This document shows positions 29,111 through 37,987 of a DNA stretch of 64,000 nucleotides, one piece after another; the first letter of the stretch is position 1; each line of letters opens with the position of its first letter. The translations under genes were made by a program, and so were the position numbers. The notes under the pieces were generated by a model, which ran no database searches, was not told the origin of the DNA, and saw only the letters and a program-made list of their open reading frames with translations. This DNA comes from Bacteroidota bacterium (GTDB lineage: Bacteria > Bacteroidota > Bacteroidia > NS11-12g > UBA9320). The stretch lies in contig JABWCE010000010.1 in the NCBI GenBank assembly GCA_013359235.1, forward strand, positions 1-64,000. Reading direction: 5' to 3'.

Positions 29111-30366
29111 ATTATAATACCTGCTAATATTGCCAACAAAACCCATACCGGGGTACTAATTCTGGTTTTAAACATCAAAGTACAAATTACGGCAATTATC
29201 GCCACATTTATCCAGTTAATTGGGTTTTGGTAAACAATATTTGTATAAAAAAAATTATTGGGTTCTTTCCAGTTTATACATAGTGGCAAAAAAAGCAAAT
29301 ATGCTGATGCTGCTACAAGACCAGTTGATGTTGCAATTATTCCATTGAAAGAACGTTGAAAAAACCTGAATTTTTTAATGCTGTTCCACACCGGAAAAAG
29401 CCAGAACGCAAGCAAACTACCAGGAAGAAAAATTGCTGTAATGCCTATAAAACAACCTGCTAATTGACCCACATAGCCTTGATTCTTAAGAGCAAGACCT
29501 GTTAAAAATGAAGCAACTGAAAATATCGGACCGGGTGTAGCTTGTACCAAACCTACTCCAGTAATAAATTCATCATAATTTATAAGTTTTTTAAATTTTA
29601 CAAATTGTTCAAAAATCATTGGATAAAGAGCGTTTCCACCACCAAAAACAATGCTCCCAAACCTAAAATTGTTTTCAAACATCACAACATAAATATTTTG
29701 AGTAAACTTTCCGATAATAGCTGCCGAAATAAAGAGTAGTAAAAAAGCAGCAAGATATACCCAGTTGAATGTAAGTTTTTTTTCACGGTGAAATTCTGAT
29801 TTTCGGTTTATAAAATATGAAATTCCAGCTCCGGTAATCAAAACAATAGGAAACATCCATGGAGTTTTAATATAACTTTCAAGCGGATGCCTTAGCAATG
29901 CACATATAAAAAAAGCAAAAAATGCTAACCCTATCGAAATTTTATCTTTCATTAACGGCTGTAGCATTTTTATTGAAGCTACTATTATAAATGAAACAGC
30001 AACATGTTGAATATATCTTAACGAATGCAAGGCTTTGGGAGGTAAACTAAGATAAAAAAATGAAAGAAAAGATAAAATTAAAAATGAAGGCAAAACCCAT
30101 GTTAATAGCGTTAAGAAACCCAATTTTGCCCCACCGTATCTGTAACCCAAAGTTGTAATTGTCTGTGTGGACGAAGGTCCTGGCAACAAATTACAAACAG
30201 AATATGTTTCGATAAGTTCGGCTTGAGAAAAAAATTTTTTTTCGCTTACAAGTCTTTTGCTGAAAAGTGCAAGATGAACTTCAGGACCTCCAAAAGCAGA
30301 AATTGATATTTTAAATATTTCTTTTAAAAACAACCAATGCCTGAAATTCTCTATTTTTGAACTCAC
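29107..30366 (-). CDS. chrA: Chromate transporter (two CHR domains)
   Basis: FKISISAFGGPEVHLALFSKRLVSEKKFFSQAELIETYSVCNLLPGPSSTQ and second half FGSIVFGGGNALYPMIFEQFVK...EFITGVGLVQATPGPIFSVASFLTG. GTG start. Confidence 0.9.
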   Translation of the reverse strand: MSSKIENFRHWLFLKEIFKISISAFGGPEVHLALFSKRLVSEKKFFSQAELIETYSVCNLLPGPSSTQTITTLGYRYGGAKLGFLTLLTWVLPSFLILSFLSFFYLSLPPKALHSLRYIQHVAVSFIIVASIKMLQPLMKDKISIGLAFFAFFICALLRHPLESYIKTPWMFPIVLITGAGISYFINRKSEFHREKKLTFNWVYLAAFLLLFISAAIIGKFTQNIYVVMFENNFRFGSIVFGGGNALYPMIFEQFVKFKKLINYDEFITGVGLVQATPGPIFSVASFLTGLALKNQGYVGQLAGCFIGITAIFLPGSLLAFWLFPVWNSIKKFRFFQRSFNGIIATSTGLVAASAYLLFLPLCINWKEPNNFFYTNIVYQNPINWINVAIIAVICTLMFKTRISTPVWVLLAILAGIII

Positions 30367-30404
30367 AAAAAGTACTTTTAAAACTAAGGCAATTATAATA
30401 ATTT

Positions 30405-30998
30405 ATGGCAAAATTTAAAATTTCATCACTCATTATTTGGGCTTTTATAATTTTAATTTCTATAACTTCGGGTTGTAAAAACAAGTATCAGGTTGAAATT
30501 TCGATGATTGATTCGTTAATTTCTAAAAACAAAAAGGCATCAGATTATATAAATATTGACTTGATTACCATTAATCAACGCCGAATAGAAATTAAGGCAC
30601 AATTAGCAGTTCTTGAAAACTTTAAACCCGATTCGTCTGTTGTTGAATTTGAATCAAATCTTATAAAATACAAGGCTATTTATAAGGCTTACAGAAAATT
30701 TATCGAAAATTTTGATCTCGTTCATTCAAAAGTAAAATTAAACGAAAAGCAGCTTGCAGCTTTAAAAAATTCGTTGGTTGACGAAAAAATCACAGCAGAA
30801 GAATTTAAAAATATTTTAGAAGTAGAAACTTACAATGTAAACGACAATCTTTCAAACGCCGAAGTTCTGGGAAATACCATTTTTAAACTTGAACCTGATT
30901 ATCAAAGATTGAGCAAATATTTTGACCAAGTGGTTGAAAAACTTATAAAAAATTCGCCCGAACTAAAAAAAATCATGGATGAAAATACCGAAAAGTAA
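30405..30998 (+). CDS. Putative coiled-coil lipoprotein of unknown function
   Basis: N-term hydrophobic segment followed by ITSGC lipobox; no recognised domain. Confidence 0.6.
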   Translation: MAKFKISSLIIWAFIILISITSGCKNKYQVEISMIDSLISKNKKASDYINIDLITINQRRIEIKAQLAVLENFKPDSSVVEFESNLIKYKAIYKAYRKFIENFDLVHSKVKLNEKQLAALKNSLVDEKITAEEFKNILEVETYNVNDNLSNAEVLGNTIFKLEPDYQRLSKYFDQVVEKLIKNSPELKKIMDENTEK

Positions 30999-32063
30999 TC
31001 AAGGTTTATACTTTGATTTAATTAAGATTTCATCAGCATCCTTTAGCAAAATCAATTGTTCTAAAGAAGTTTTGGGGTAATTATTAATATATTTTTTTAT
31101 AATTTGCCAACCAATATAAGCTCCAATTCGAGGTGCTGTACCGGCTCCAAAACCATCGGCAGTAGTAAATGGTCCATCATTCAGGTAATCGCGTATATCT
31201 TCTTGTTTGGTAGAGTAAAGGCACTTTGAATCAACCATTTTAGCCCAAATATCACTTTCATATTTCAATGCCCATTCAAGTTGGTTGGGTGTCCAGCCAA
31301 GTTTTATTGAATCTTCAATCTGTGGAATTAAAGCATTTGTGATATAGAGTGTTTTTCCCTCTGTAATTATATCGTCAATAAGGCGTTTTCCTGTTAAATT
31401 TGCTTTTTCTATTTTTTTTACAACTATTGCAGTAATTAAATCACGCAATAAGTAATCTTTTCTCATTTTTCTTATTCTGTAATTGGGAAACTGGTCGGCT
31501 AAGTTGTATGAATGATAAGGTTTAAAATCGCTTCCAAGATACATATCAAGCCCAACGCCAATCTGATTTGTACCTTCAATAAAAGGAAAATTTACAACCA
31601 AAGGTGAAAGAAATGTTATGAAATGAGGAATAGTATCTTTCTGAAAATAAAACTTGTAATGTTTCATAGCCAGAGTTAAATCTTTTTTAAAGTCATCAAG
31701 ATTTGGAAAAACCGTATCTGCCCTTTGCTTTAGCCACAAACCAAAATCTGGAACAGTAATAAAATTTTTTAAAAGGTTTATGGCTGATTCTTTTTCACTT
31801 GTGCGAAAATCGCCACTAATACCATTCATTATTTGATATACATAAACTGGATAAAAATCGGGATATTTATTTTTCAATTTTAAAATATCATCTGCGGTTT
31901 TTGCATTAAATAGGTCAACATCAAACCTCGATAATTCTACTTCGAGTTTGATATTCATTATTCCATTGCTATTTTCATCATCTTGCACATCGTTTTTACA
32001 CGAGTTTATTAAAAATGAAAATAACATAGAAAATAATATTATAAATAAAGATTTTTTTATCAT
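30999..32063 (-). CDS. gldB: Gliding motility lipoprotein GldB-like
   Basis: Lipobox LINSC; VELSRFDVDLFNAKTADDILKLKNKYPDFYPVYV; GVGLDMYLGSDFKPYHSY; ITEGKTLYITNALIPQIEDS; GAGTAPRIGAYIGWQIIKKYINNYPKTSLEQLILLKDADEILIKSKYKP, matching the GldB C-terminal pattern. Start taken at MIKKS (32063). Confidence 0.82.
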   Translation of the reverse strand: MIKKSLFIILFSMLFSFLINSCKNDVQDDENSNGIMNIKLEVELSRFDVDLFNAKTADDILKLKNKYPDFYPVYVYQIMNGISGDFRTSEKESAINLLKNFITVPDFGLWLKQRADTVFPNLDDFKKDLTLAMKHYKFYFQKDTIPHFITFLSPLVVNFPFIEGTNQIGVGLDMYLGSDFKPYHSYNLADQFPNYRIRKMRKDYLLRDLITAIVVKKIEKANLTGKRLIDDIITEGKTLYITNALIPQIEDSIKLGWTPNQLEWALKYESDIWAKMVDSKCLYSTKQEDIRDYLNDGPFTTADGFGAGTAPRIGAYIGWQIIKKYINNYPKTSLEQLILLKDADEILIKSKYKP

Positions 32064-32128
32064 TTTTGTAAAATTAAAACACAAAATTAAAAAGTAAAGA
32101 AACATTAAAATTTAATATTTATTAACTT

Positions 32129-32875
32129 ATGGGAAAAAAATTTATTTTACTCACATTATCATTATTTCTTCTGTCAAGCTATTCAAAATCGGAAGAAACT
32201 CCAAAAAATGACGAAAACCGCAAATTTATTTTTGGGTTAAAATCAAGTGCTAATTTTTCGTGGTTCAAGCCCGATAGCCGCAATCTTGCCAAAGGCGGAT
32301 TCAAAACTGGTATTTCTTATGGTATAATGGGAGATTATATGTTTTTGCCCAATTATTCATTAAATATTGAGGTTTTGGTTAGTTCGCTAAACGGAAAACT
32401 TACATACAAAGATGATTATCCCATATATGTAAAAGGGATTGACACAAGCAAATACAAAGGCGTAAATTACGAATACAATAACAAATACATTCAAATACCT
32501 GTAAGCATCAAATTCAGAACTAAAGAAATAGGAAAAATGAAATATTTTGCACAGTTTGGTTTTGCACCGGCTTTTATTTTTTCGGCAAAAACCAGAATAA
32601 AAGGCAACAATTTACCATGGCCCGAAGACGAGGTAAAAAAAGTTAAAGCAAACGAAGGTGCAGAAGATCAATATCAGTTTACAAACTTTGAAGACGATGT
32701 AAACTTTTTACTTTTACCTCTTATTATAGGCGGAGGAGCCGAAATGAAACTGAACGGTAACACTTCACTTGTAGCAGGATTGAGATTTGAAAACGGATTT
32801 AATGACATATTAAAATCAAACAGTACTACGGCTTACAGCAAAAGCATTGGTTTGACCGTAGGAGTATTCTTTTAA
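32129..32875 (+). CDS. PorT-family outer membrane beta-barrel protein
   Basis: Signal peptide; KFIFGLKSSANFSWFKP...GFKTGISYGIMGDYMF...NNKYIQIPVSIKFRTKEIGKMKYFAQFGFAPAFIFSAKTRI. ends one base before the nadE ATG. Confidence 0.75.
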   Translation: MGKKFILLTLSLFLLSSYSKSEETPKNDENRKFIFGLKSSANFSWFKPDSRNLAKGGFKTGISYGIMGDYMFLPNYSLNIEVLVSSLNGKLTYKDDYPIYVKGIDTSKYKGVNYEYNNKYIQIPVSIKFRTKEIGKMKYFAQFGFAPAFIFSAKTRIKGNNLPWPEDEVKKVKANEGAEDQYQFTNFEDDVNFLLLPLIIGGGAEMKLNGNTSLVAGLRFENGFNDILKSNSTTAYSKSIGLTVGVFF

Positions 32876-34510
32876 ATGAAAATAGCCCTTTGCCAATTAA
32901 ATTATAAGGTTGGTGATATTGATGCTAATTTTAAAAAAATATCAGATTTTTACAGTAAAGCTGTATCAGAAAACGCTGATTTAGCTGTTTTTTCAGAACT
33001 ATCAATTTGCGGATACCCTCCCCAAGATTTGCTCGATTACGATTTTTTTATAAATAAATGTAAAAATGCTATTGACAAACTTGTTGAAATAAGCGGGAAA
33101 ACATCAATGATTGTAGGTTGTCCTATGCCAAGCAGGCTTAATTCAGGTAAAAAACTTTACAATTCAGCCGTTTTAATTCAAAATAATAAAATAATGGGTG
33201 TTTTTAACAAAACATTACTACCTACATACAATATTTTTGACGAGTACAGATATTTTGAACCTTGCGAGAAATATAGTATTGCAGAAATAAACGGACACAA
33301 ATTTGCAATAACAGTTTGTGAAGATTTGTGGGATATAAACACATCAAAACTATACAGAACAAGCCCTATGGAACACCTTTCGAAACTTGATCCTGAATTG
33401 ATAATTAACATTTCCGGTTCGCCATTCAGTTACAACCATGTTGAAGAAAGGACAGAACTAATGAAAAAAAACGCTTTAAAGTACAATTTGCCTTTGATAT
33501 ATGTAAATCAAACAGGCGCCAATACAGATATTATTTTTGATGGAGGTTCTATGTTTATTGATTCTAAAGGCAATGTTATATCACAACTTGAGTATTTTAA
33601 GGAAGATTTTAAAATAATAGAATGGGAAAAAAACAAGAAATATTTGCCAGCGCACAAAAACTATAAAAACGATGATATAATATTGATTTACGAGGCTCTA
33701 AAACTTGGAATAAAAGATTTTTTTGAAAAATCAGGATTTTCAAAGGCAATATTAGGATTATCAGGAGGAATTGATTCGGCACTTGTTACCGTTTTGGCTA
33801 AAGAGGTACTCGGTTCTGCTAATGTTTTACCCGTGCTTTTGCCTTCGGTTTTTTCTTCTGCACATTCAATTGATGACTCAATAAAATTATGCAAAAACTT
33901 AAATATAAAATATGAATTGATTGAAATAAGTTCAATTGTTGATTCATTTGAAAAACAACTCAAACCTGTTTTTAAAAATTCACTAAGAAATGTAGCTGAA
34001 GAAAATATACAATCAAGAGTTCGCGGAACTTTATTAATGGCTATTAGCAATAAAACAGGACATATTTTGCTTAATACAACAAACAAAAGCGAGGCTGCAG
34101 TAGGCTATGGAACGCTATATGGCGATATGTGTGGTGCAATTTCTGTTCTTGGCGATGTTTACAAAACACAAATTTATAAACTTGCTAAATACATAAATAG
34201 AAATGTAGAAATCATTCCACAAAATATAATTGATAAAGCCCCAAGTGCCGAACTGAGACCAAACCAAAAAGACAGTGATACCTTGCCGGACTATAAATTG
34301 CTCGATGAAATTTTGTATTTATATATTGAAAAATTATTGAGTATAGAAGATATAATTACAAAAGGATTTGATGAAAAACTTGTAAAAAAAATTATTAAAA
34401 TGGTTGATGTTAATGAATTCAAAAGATTTCAGGTGCCTCCTATTTTAAGAGTATCAGATAAAGCTTTTGGTATAGGAAGACAAATGCCAATTGTAGGTAA
34501 AATAAATTAA
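32876..34510 (+). CDS. nadE: Glutamine-dependent NAD+ synthase
   Basis: N-term nitrilase-like domain (FSELSICGYPPQDLL, VCEDLWD); LGLSGGIDSALVTVLAKEVLG; NTTNKSEAAVGYGTLYGDMCGAISVLGDVYKTQIYKLAKYIN. Confidence 0.96.
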   Translation: MKIALCQLNYKVGDIDANFKKISDFYSKAVSENADLAVFSELSICGYPPQDLLDYDFFINKCKNAIDKLVEISGKTSMIVGCPMPSRLNSGKKLYNSAVLIQNNKIMGVFNKTLLPTYNIFDEYRYFEPCEKYSIAEINGHKFAITVCEDLWDINTSKLYRTSPMEHLSKLDPELIINISGSPFSYNHVEERTELMKKNALKYNLPLIYVNQTGANTDIIFDGGSMFIDSKGNVISQLEYFKEDFKIIEWEKNKKYLPAHKNYKNDDIILIYEALKLGIKDFFEKSGFSKAILGLSGGIDSALVTVLAKEVLGSANVLPVLLPSVFSSAHSIDDSIKLCKNLNIKYELIEISSIVDSFEKQLKPVFKNSLRNVAEENIQSRVRGTLLMAISNKTGHILLNTTNKSEAAVGYGTLYGDMCGAISVLGDVYKTQIYKLAKYINRNVEIIPQNIIDKAPSAELRPNQKDSDTLPDYKLLDEILYLYIEKLLSIEDIITKGFDEKLVKKIIKMVDVNEFKRFQVPPILRVSDKAFGIGRQMPIVGKIN

Positions 34511-34579
34511 TATGCTTAAATAAAGTATTATTTTTTTAACTTTGCAGCTAATTTTTTATAAAAAAATAAAATTCAATAA

Positions 34580-36406
34580 ATGAACAGCATCAATCTACAT
34601 TCATTTCACATACCAGTAATGGGGTTGGCTTATACCATTGATAGCCCTATAAAAGTAGCCCATCTCGGTATTTCTTCAGTTATTTCAATAATTGAGGACA
34701 AACTTGTTGAAATGATGCGAAAACATTACTACACCCAAATAAATGAAACATATCATCCCATATCTGATAAAGAAGAAGATTACAGAGCAAAAAGAGTTAC
34801 TGATTACTTAAATCTGGTAAACAGAATTGTGCATGAGAAATTTGATAAACTAAAACATTCTGCATTCGAAAAAGGTTCCGAAATTGTTAAATATTTTGAA
34901 ATGCTACCCGATAGTAGCCAACTAAAAACAATGTATAACAATATGCTTAATGCAATTTCGAAAAAAGAAAAATTGAATTTTGAATCTCTACTTAGAAATT
35001 ATTTAAAACCCGGTAGCATTGATGTGAATATTATGACAAAAACCGACAGAGAAAAATATAATGCAAATGGAGAACCTATACAAGGAGCCTCTGATGCTGT
35101 AGCTGCTCTGAGGGGCTATGTAAATAGCAATTTGTCTAACTCTTCAATAGTTTTTTCGGCAGGTTTAAACCCTCGTTTGTTTAATTATCTCGAAAATTGT
35201 CCTCAATTCAATATAAAAGTTGATGGTACATTTGATAAAAAAATTATTATAAAAGTAAGCGACTATCGCTCTGCAATTATTCAAGGAAAATATCTTGCAA
35301 AAAAGGGTATTTGGGTAAGCGAATTCAGAATTGAATCAGGTTTGAACTGTGGAGGTCATGCATTTGCTACTGATGGTTATCTTCTAGGACCTATACTTGA
35401 AGAATTTAAAAATAATAAACAAGAACTTTTAAATACTCTTTTTGAAATATACAAACCCGCAGCCGAGTTAAAAACCGGATTAAATATTACTAATATTCCC
35501 GAAATAAAAATAACGGCACAAGGCGGTATAGGTACAGCAGAAGAAGATAATTTTTTAAATACTTTTTACAATATTGATGGTACAGGCTGGGGAACTCCAT
35601 TTTTGTTAGTTCCCGAAGCTACAACTGTTGACAATACTACACTACAGCAACTTTGCAACGCCACAAAAGACGATATTGAACTTAGCAATAATTCGCCACT
35701 GGGAGTGAGTTTTCATTATCTTAAAGGTACTAGTTCTCACAAAGAAAAATTAGAAAGAATTTTTAAAAATAAGCCTGGTAGCCCTTGTCCCGAAAAACAC
35801 CTCGAATTTAATACAGAGTTTACTACATTGCCTATTTGTACTGCATCGCACAAATATCAAAAACTAAAAATTCAACAACTCAATTCTTTGAATCTTGAAA
35901 AAGATGAATTAGAAAAAGAAATCAAAAAAATTACTGACAAAGAATGCCTTTGTGTTGGCTTGAGCAATGCTGCTGCCAAAAAATACAATATTGAATTTGT
36001 AAAAAAACAAGAAACCGTAACCATTTGCCCAGGTCCTAATATTGTGTATTTTAATAAGGTTGTTTCGCTTCAAACAATGGTTGACCACATTTACGGCAGA
36101 ACAAATATTATGGACAAAAATGGCAGAAAAAATATGTTTGTTAACGAACTGGAACTATACATAAATTACTTGGAAAACAAACTAATTGACGATATTGATA
36201 ATATTGAAACCAATCCTAAACTAAAGAAATATTATTCCACTTTTTTTCAAAACTTAATTAGTGGAATTGAGTATTACCGCAGTATTAGCACATTTATTAA
36301 TAAAACAGAAAGTGATTTTTTGGAAGATATAAACGAATGTGACAGCCATTTAGAAAAATTAAACCTTAAATACAATTTGCTTTCTACAGTAAAATGTAGT
36401 GCTTAA
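34580..36406 (+). CDS. Conserved protein of unknown function, nitronate monooxygenase/TIM-barrel-like
   Basis: HIPVMGLAYTIDSPIKVAHLGISSVISIIEDKLVEMMRKHYY; AQGGIGTAEEDNFLNTFYNIDGTGWGTPFLLVPEATTV (NMO-like GGIG...GT segment); several conserved-looking Cys. Confidence 0.6.
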   Translation: MNSINLHSFHIPVMGLAYTIDSPIKVAHLGISSVISIIEDKLVEMMRKHYYTQINETYHPISDKEEDYRAKRVTDYLNLVNRIVHEKFDKLKHSAFEKGSEIVKYFEMLPDSSQLKTMYNNMLNAISKKEKLNFESLLRNYLKPGSIDVNIMTKTDREKYNANGEPIQGASDAVAALRGYVNSNLSNSSIVFSAGLNPRLFNYLENCPQFNIKVDGTFDKKIIIKVSDYRSAIIQGKYLAKKGIWVSEFRIESGLNCGGHAFATDGYLLGPILEEFKNNKQELLNTLFEIYKPAAELKTGLNITNIPEIKITAQGGIGTAEEDNFLNTFYNIDGTGWGTPFLLVPEATTVDNTTLQQLCNATKDDIELSNNSPLGVSFHYLKGTSSHKEKLERIFKNKPGSPCPEKHLEFNTEFTTLPICTASHKYQKLKIQQLNSLNLEKDELEKEIKKITDKECLCVGLSNAAAKKYNIEFVKKQETVTICPGPNIVYFNKVVSLQTMVDHIYGRTNIMDKNGRKNMFVNELELYINYLENKLIDDIDNIETNPKLKKYYSTFFQNLISGIEYYRSISTFINKTESDFLEDINECDSHLEKLNLKYNLLSTVKCSA

Positions 36407-36445
36407 ATATTCTCACAACACAAAATTGTAATAATATAATTTTCT

Positions 36446-36453
36446 TAAATTCG
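36446..36453 (+). promoter_or_regulatory. Putative -7 element TAAATTCG 6 nt upstream of rmuC ATG
   Basis: TTG(36426)-N17-TAAATTCG-GCAAATT-ATG context; near-consensus TAnnTTyG. Confidence 0.35.
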
Positions 36454-36459
36454 CAAATT

Positions 36460-37911
36460 ATGAATTTAGAAATTGTTTCGCTTTTAATTGGTTTTGCATT
36501 TGGCGGCTCTTTAATTTGGCTAATAAATATTGTTTTAAATAAAAACAAAATAAATACCTACGAAAAAGAAATAGCAATAGAAAGCGAAAAATCTAAAAAC
36601 TTAAGTTTTTCATTATCTCAGGCAGAGTCTATAATTAAAGAATTTAATATTGAAAAAAACTCAACAAACGAACAGTTAAATACCTTGAAGGCGAAAAACG
36701 AATTTCTTGAAACCGCAAATTCTAAATACGAATTAAACCTGAACGAATTGCAAAAGAAAATCGAAAGCCAAAATACAGAACTTACAGCACAAAACGGACA
36801 ATTACATCAACTTAAAGCCCAAAACGATTCGTTAACCGAAAAACTCACAACACTTAAAAAAGAAATTGATGAAAACCGCAAATTATTTGAAAATGAATTT
36901 AAAAACATTGCTCAAAATATTATAGACGAAAAATCAAAGAAATTTACTGAATTAAATAAAGAAAACATTGGCAATATTTTAAAACCCCTATCAGAAAATA
37001 TTGAGAGTTTTAAAAACAAAGTTGAACAAACTTATGACAAAGAGAGCAAAGAGCGTTTTTCGCTTGGCGAAAAAGTTAAAGAATTGATAGAATTAAACCA
37101 AAAACTAAGCAAAGAAGCAAATGACCTTACAAAAGCATTAAAAGGAGATACAAAAAGACAAGGCGACTGGGGCGAGATGATACTTGAAAGAATTTTAGAA
37201 AAATCAGGACTTGAAAAGGGTCGCGAATATTTTATCCAGCAAAGTTTAAATGATGAATCGGGCAATGCTCAAAGACCTGATGTGATACTTAAATACCCCG
37301 ACAACAGAAATGTAATAATTGACTCAAAAGTTTCATTAATTGATTATGACAAATATGCAAATGCCGAAACTGCCGAACAACAACAGCTTCATTTAAAAAA
37401 CCATATTCGCTCTATAAGAACACATGTAGATTTATTAAGCCAGAAAAACTATCATGAATTAGTAAGTAGCCTCGATTTTACAATGATGTTTATACCAATA
37501 GAGCCGGCTTATCTTGAAGCAGTAAAAAAAGACGAAGAACTATGGAATTATGCTTACAAAAAAAGAGTTTTGCTGGTTTGCCCTACTCATCTTGTAAGTG
37601 TTATCAAAATTATTGCCGATCTTTGGAAACGTGAATACCAAAACAAAAATGCCCTCGAAATAGCTAAACGCGGTGGTTTATTGTACGACAAATTTGCAAA
37701 CTTTATTGAAAACCTAAAAAATATAGGTAAAAACATTGAAAATGCCGGAAAATCGTATGACGAAGCCTTCAAACAATTGAGTACCGGCAAAGGAAATTTG
37801 CTTACACAAAGCCTAGAACTAAAAAAATTAGGAATTAAAAGCAATAAAGAAATAAATGAAGAACCTGAACTTTTTTTAGAGAATGATTTAATAGAAAATT
37901 CTGAAAATTAA
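36460..37911 (+). CDS. rmuC: DNA recombination protein RmuC
   Basis: Single N-term TM, coiled coil, RQGDWGEMILERILEKSGLEKGREYFIQ, RPDVILKYPDNRNVIIDSKVSLIDYDKY, FTMMFIPIEPAYLEA. Confidence 0.95.
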   Translation: MNLEIVSLLIGFAFGGSLIWLINIVLNKNKINTYEKEIAIESEKSKNLSFSLSQAESIIKEFNIEKNSTNEQLNTLKAKNEFLETANSKYELNLNELQKKIESQNTELTAQNGQLHQLKAQNDSLTEKLTTLKKEIDENRKLFENEFKNIAQNIIDEKSKKFTELNKENIGNILKPLSENIESFKNKVEQTYDKESKERFSLGEKVKELIELNQKLSKEANDLTKALKGDTKRQGDWGEMILERILEKSGLEKGREYFIQQSLNDESGNAQRPDVILKYPDNRNVIIDSKVSLIDYDKYANAETAEQQQLHLKNHIRSIRTHVDLLSQKNYHELVSSLDFTMMFIPIEPAYLEAVKKDEELWNYAYKKRVLLVCPTHLVSVIKIIADLWKREYQNKNALEIAKRGGLLYDKFANFIENLKNIGKNIENAGKSYDEAFKQLSTGKGNLLTQSLELKKLGIKSNKEINEEPELFLENDLIENSEN

Positions 37912-37987
37912 ACCTTCGATTTTTCCTTTTGAATATAAAATTAAAGATTTTGATATTTCTTAATACTTTTGCATACTGTTTAAATTT

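Noticed and set aside
28466-29146. Upstream start of the carboxypeptidase-regulatory-like ORF (MGFVGNISRYYN...)
   Set aside because: The first 12 codons overlap chrA coding sequence; ATG 29110 gives a proper signal peptide.
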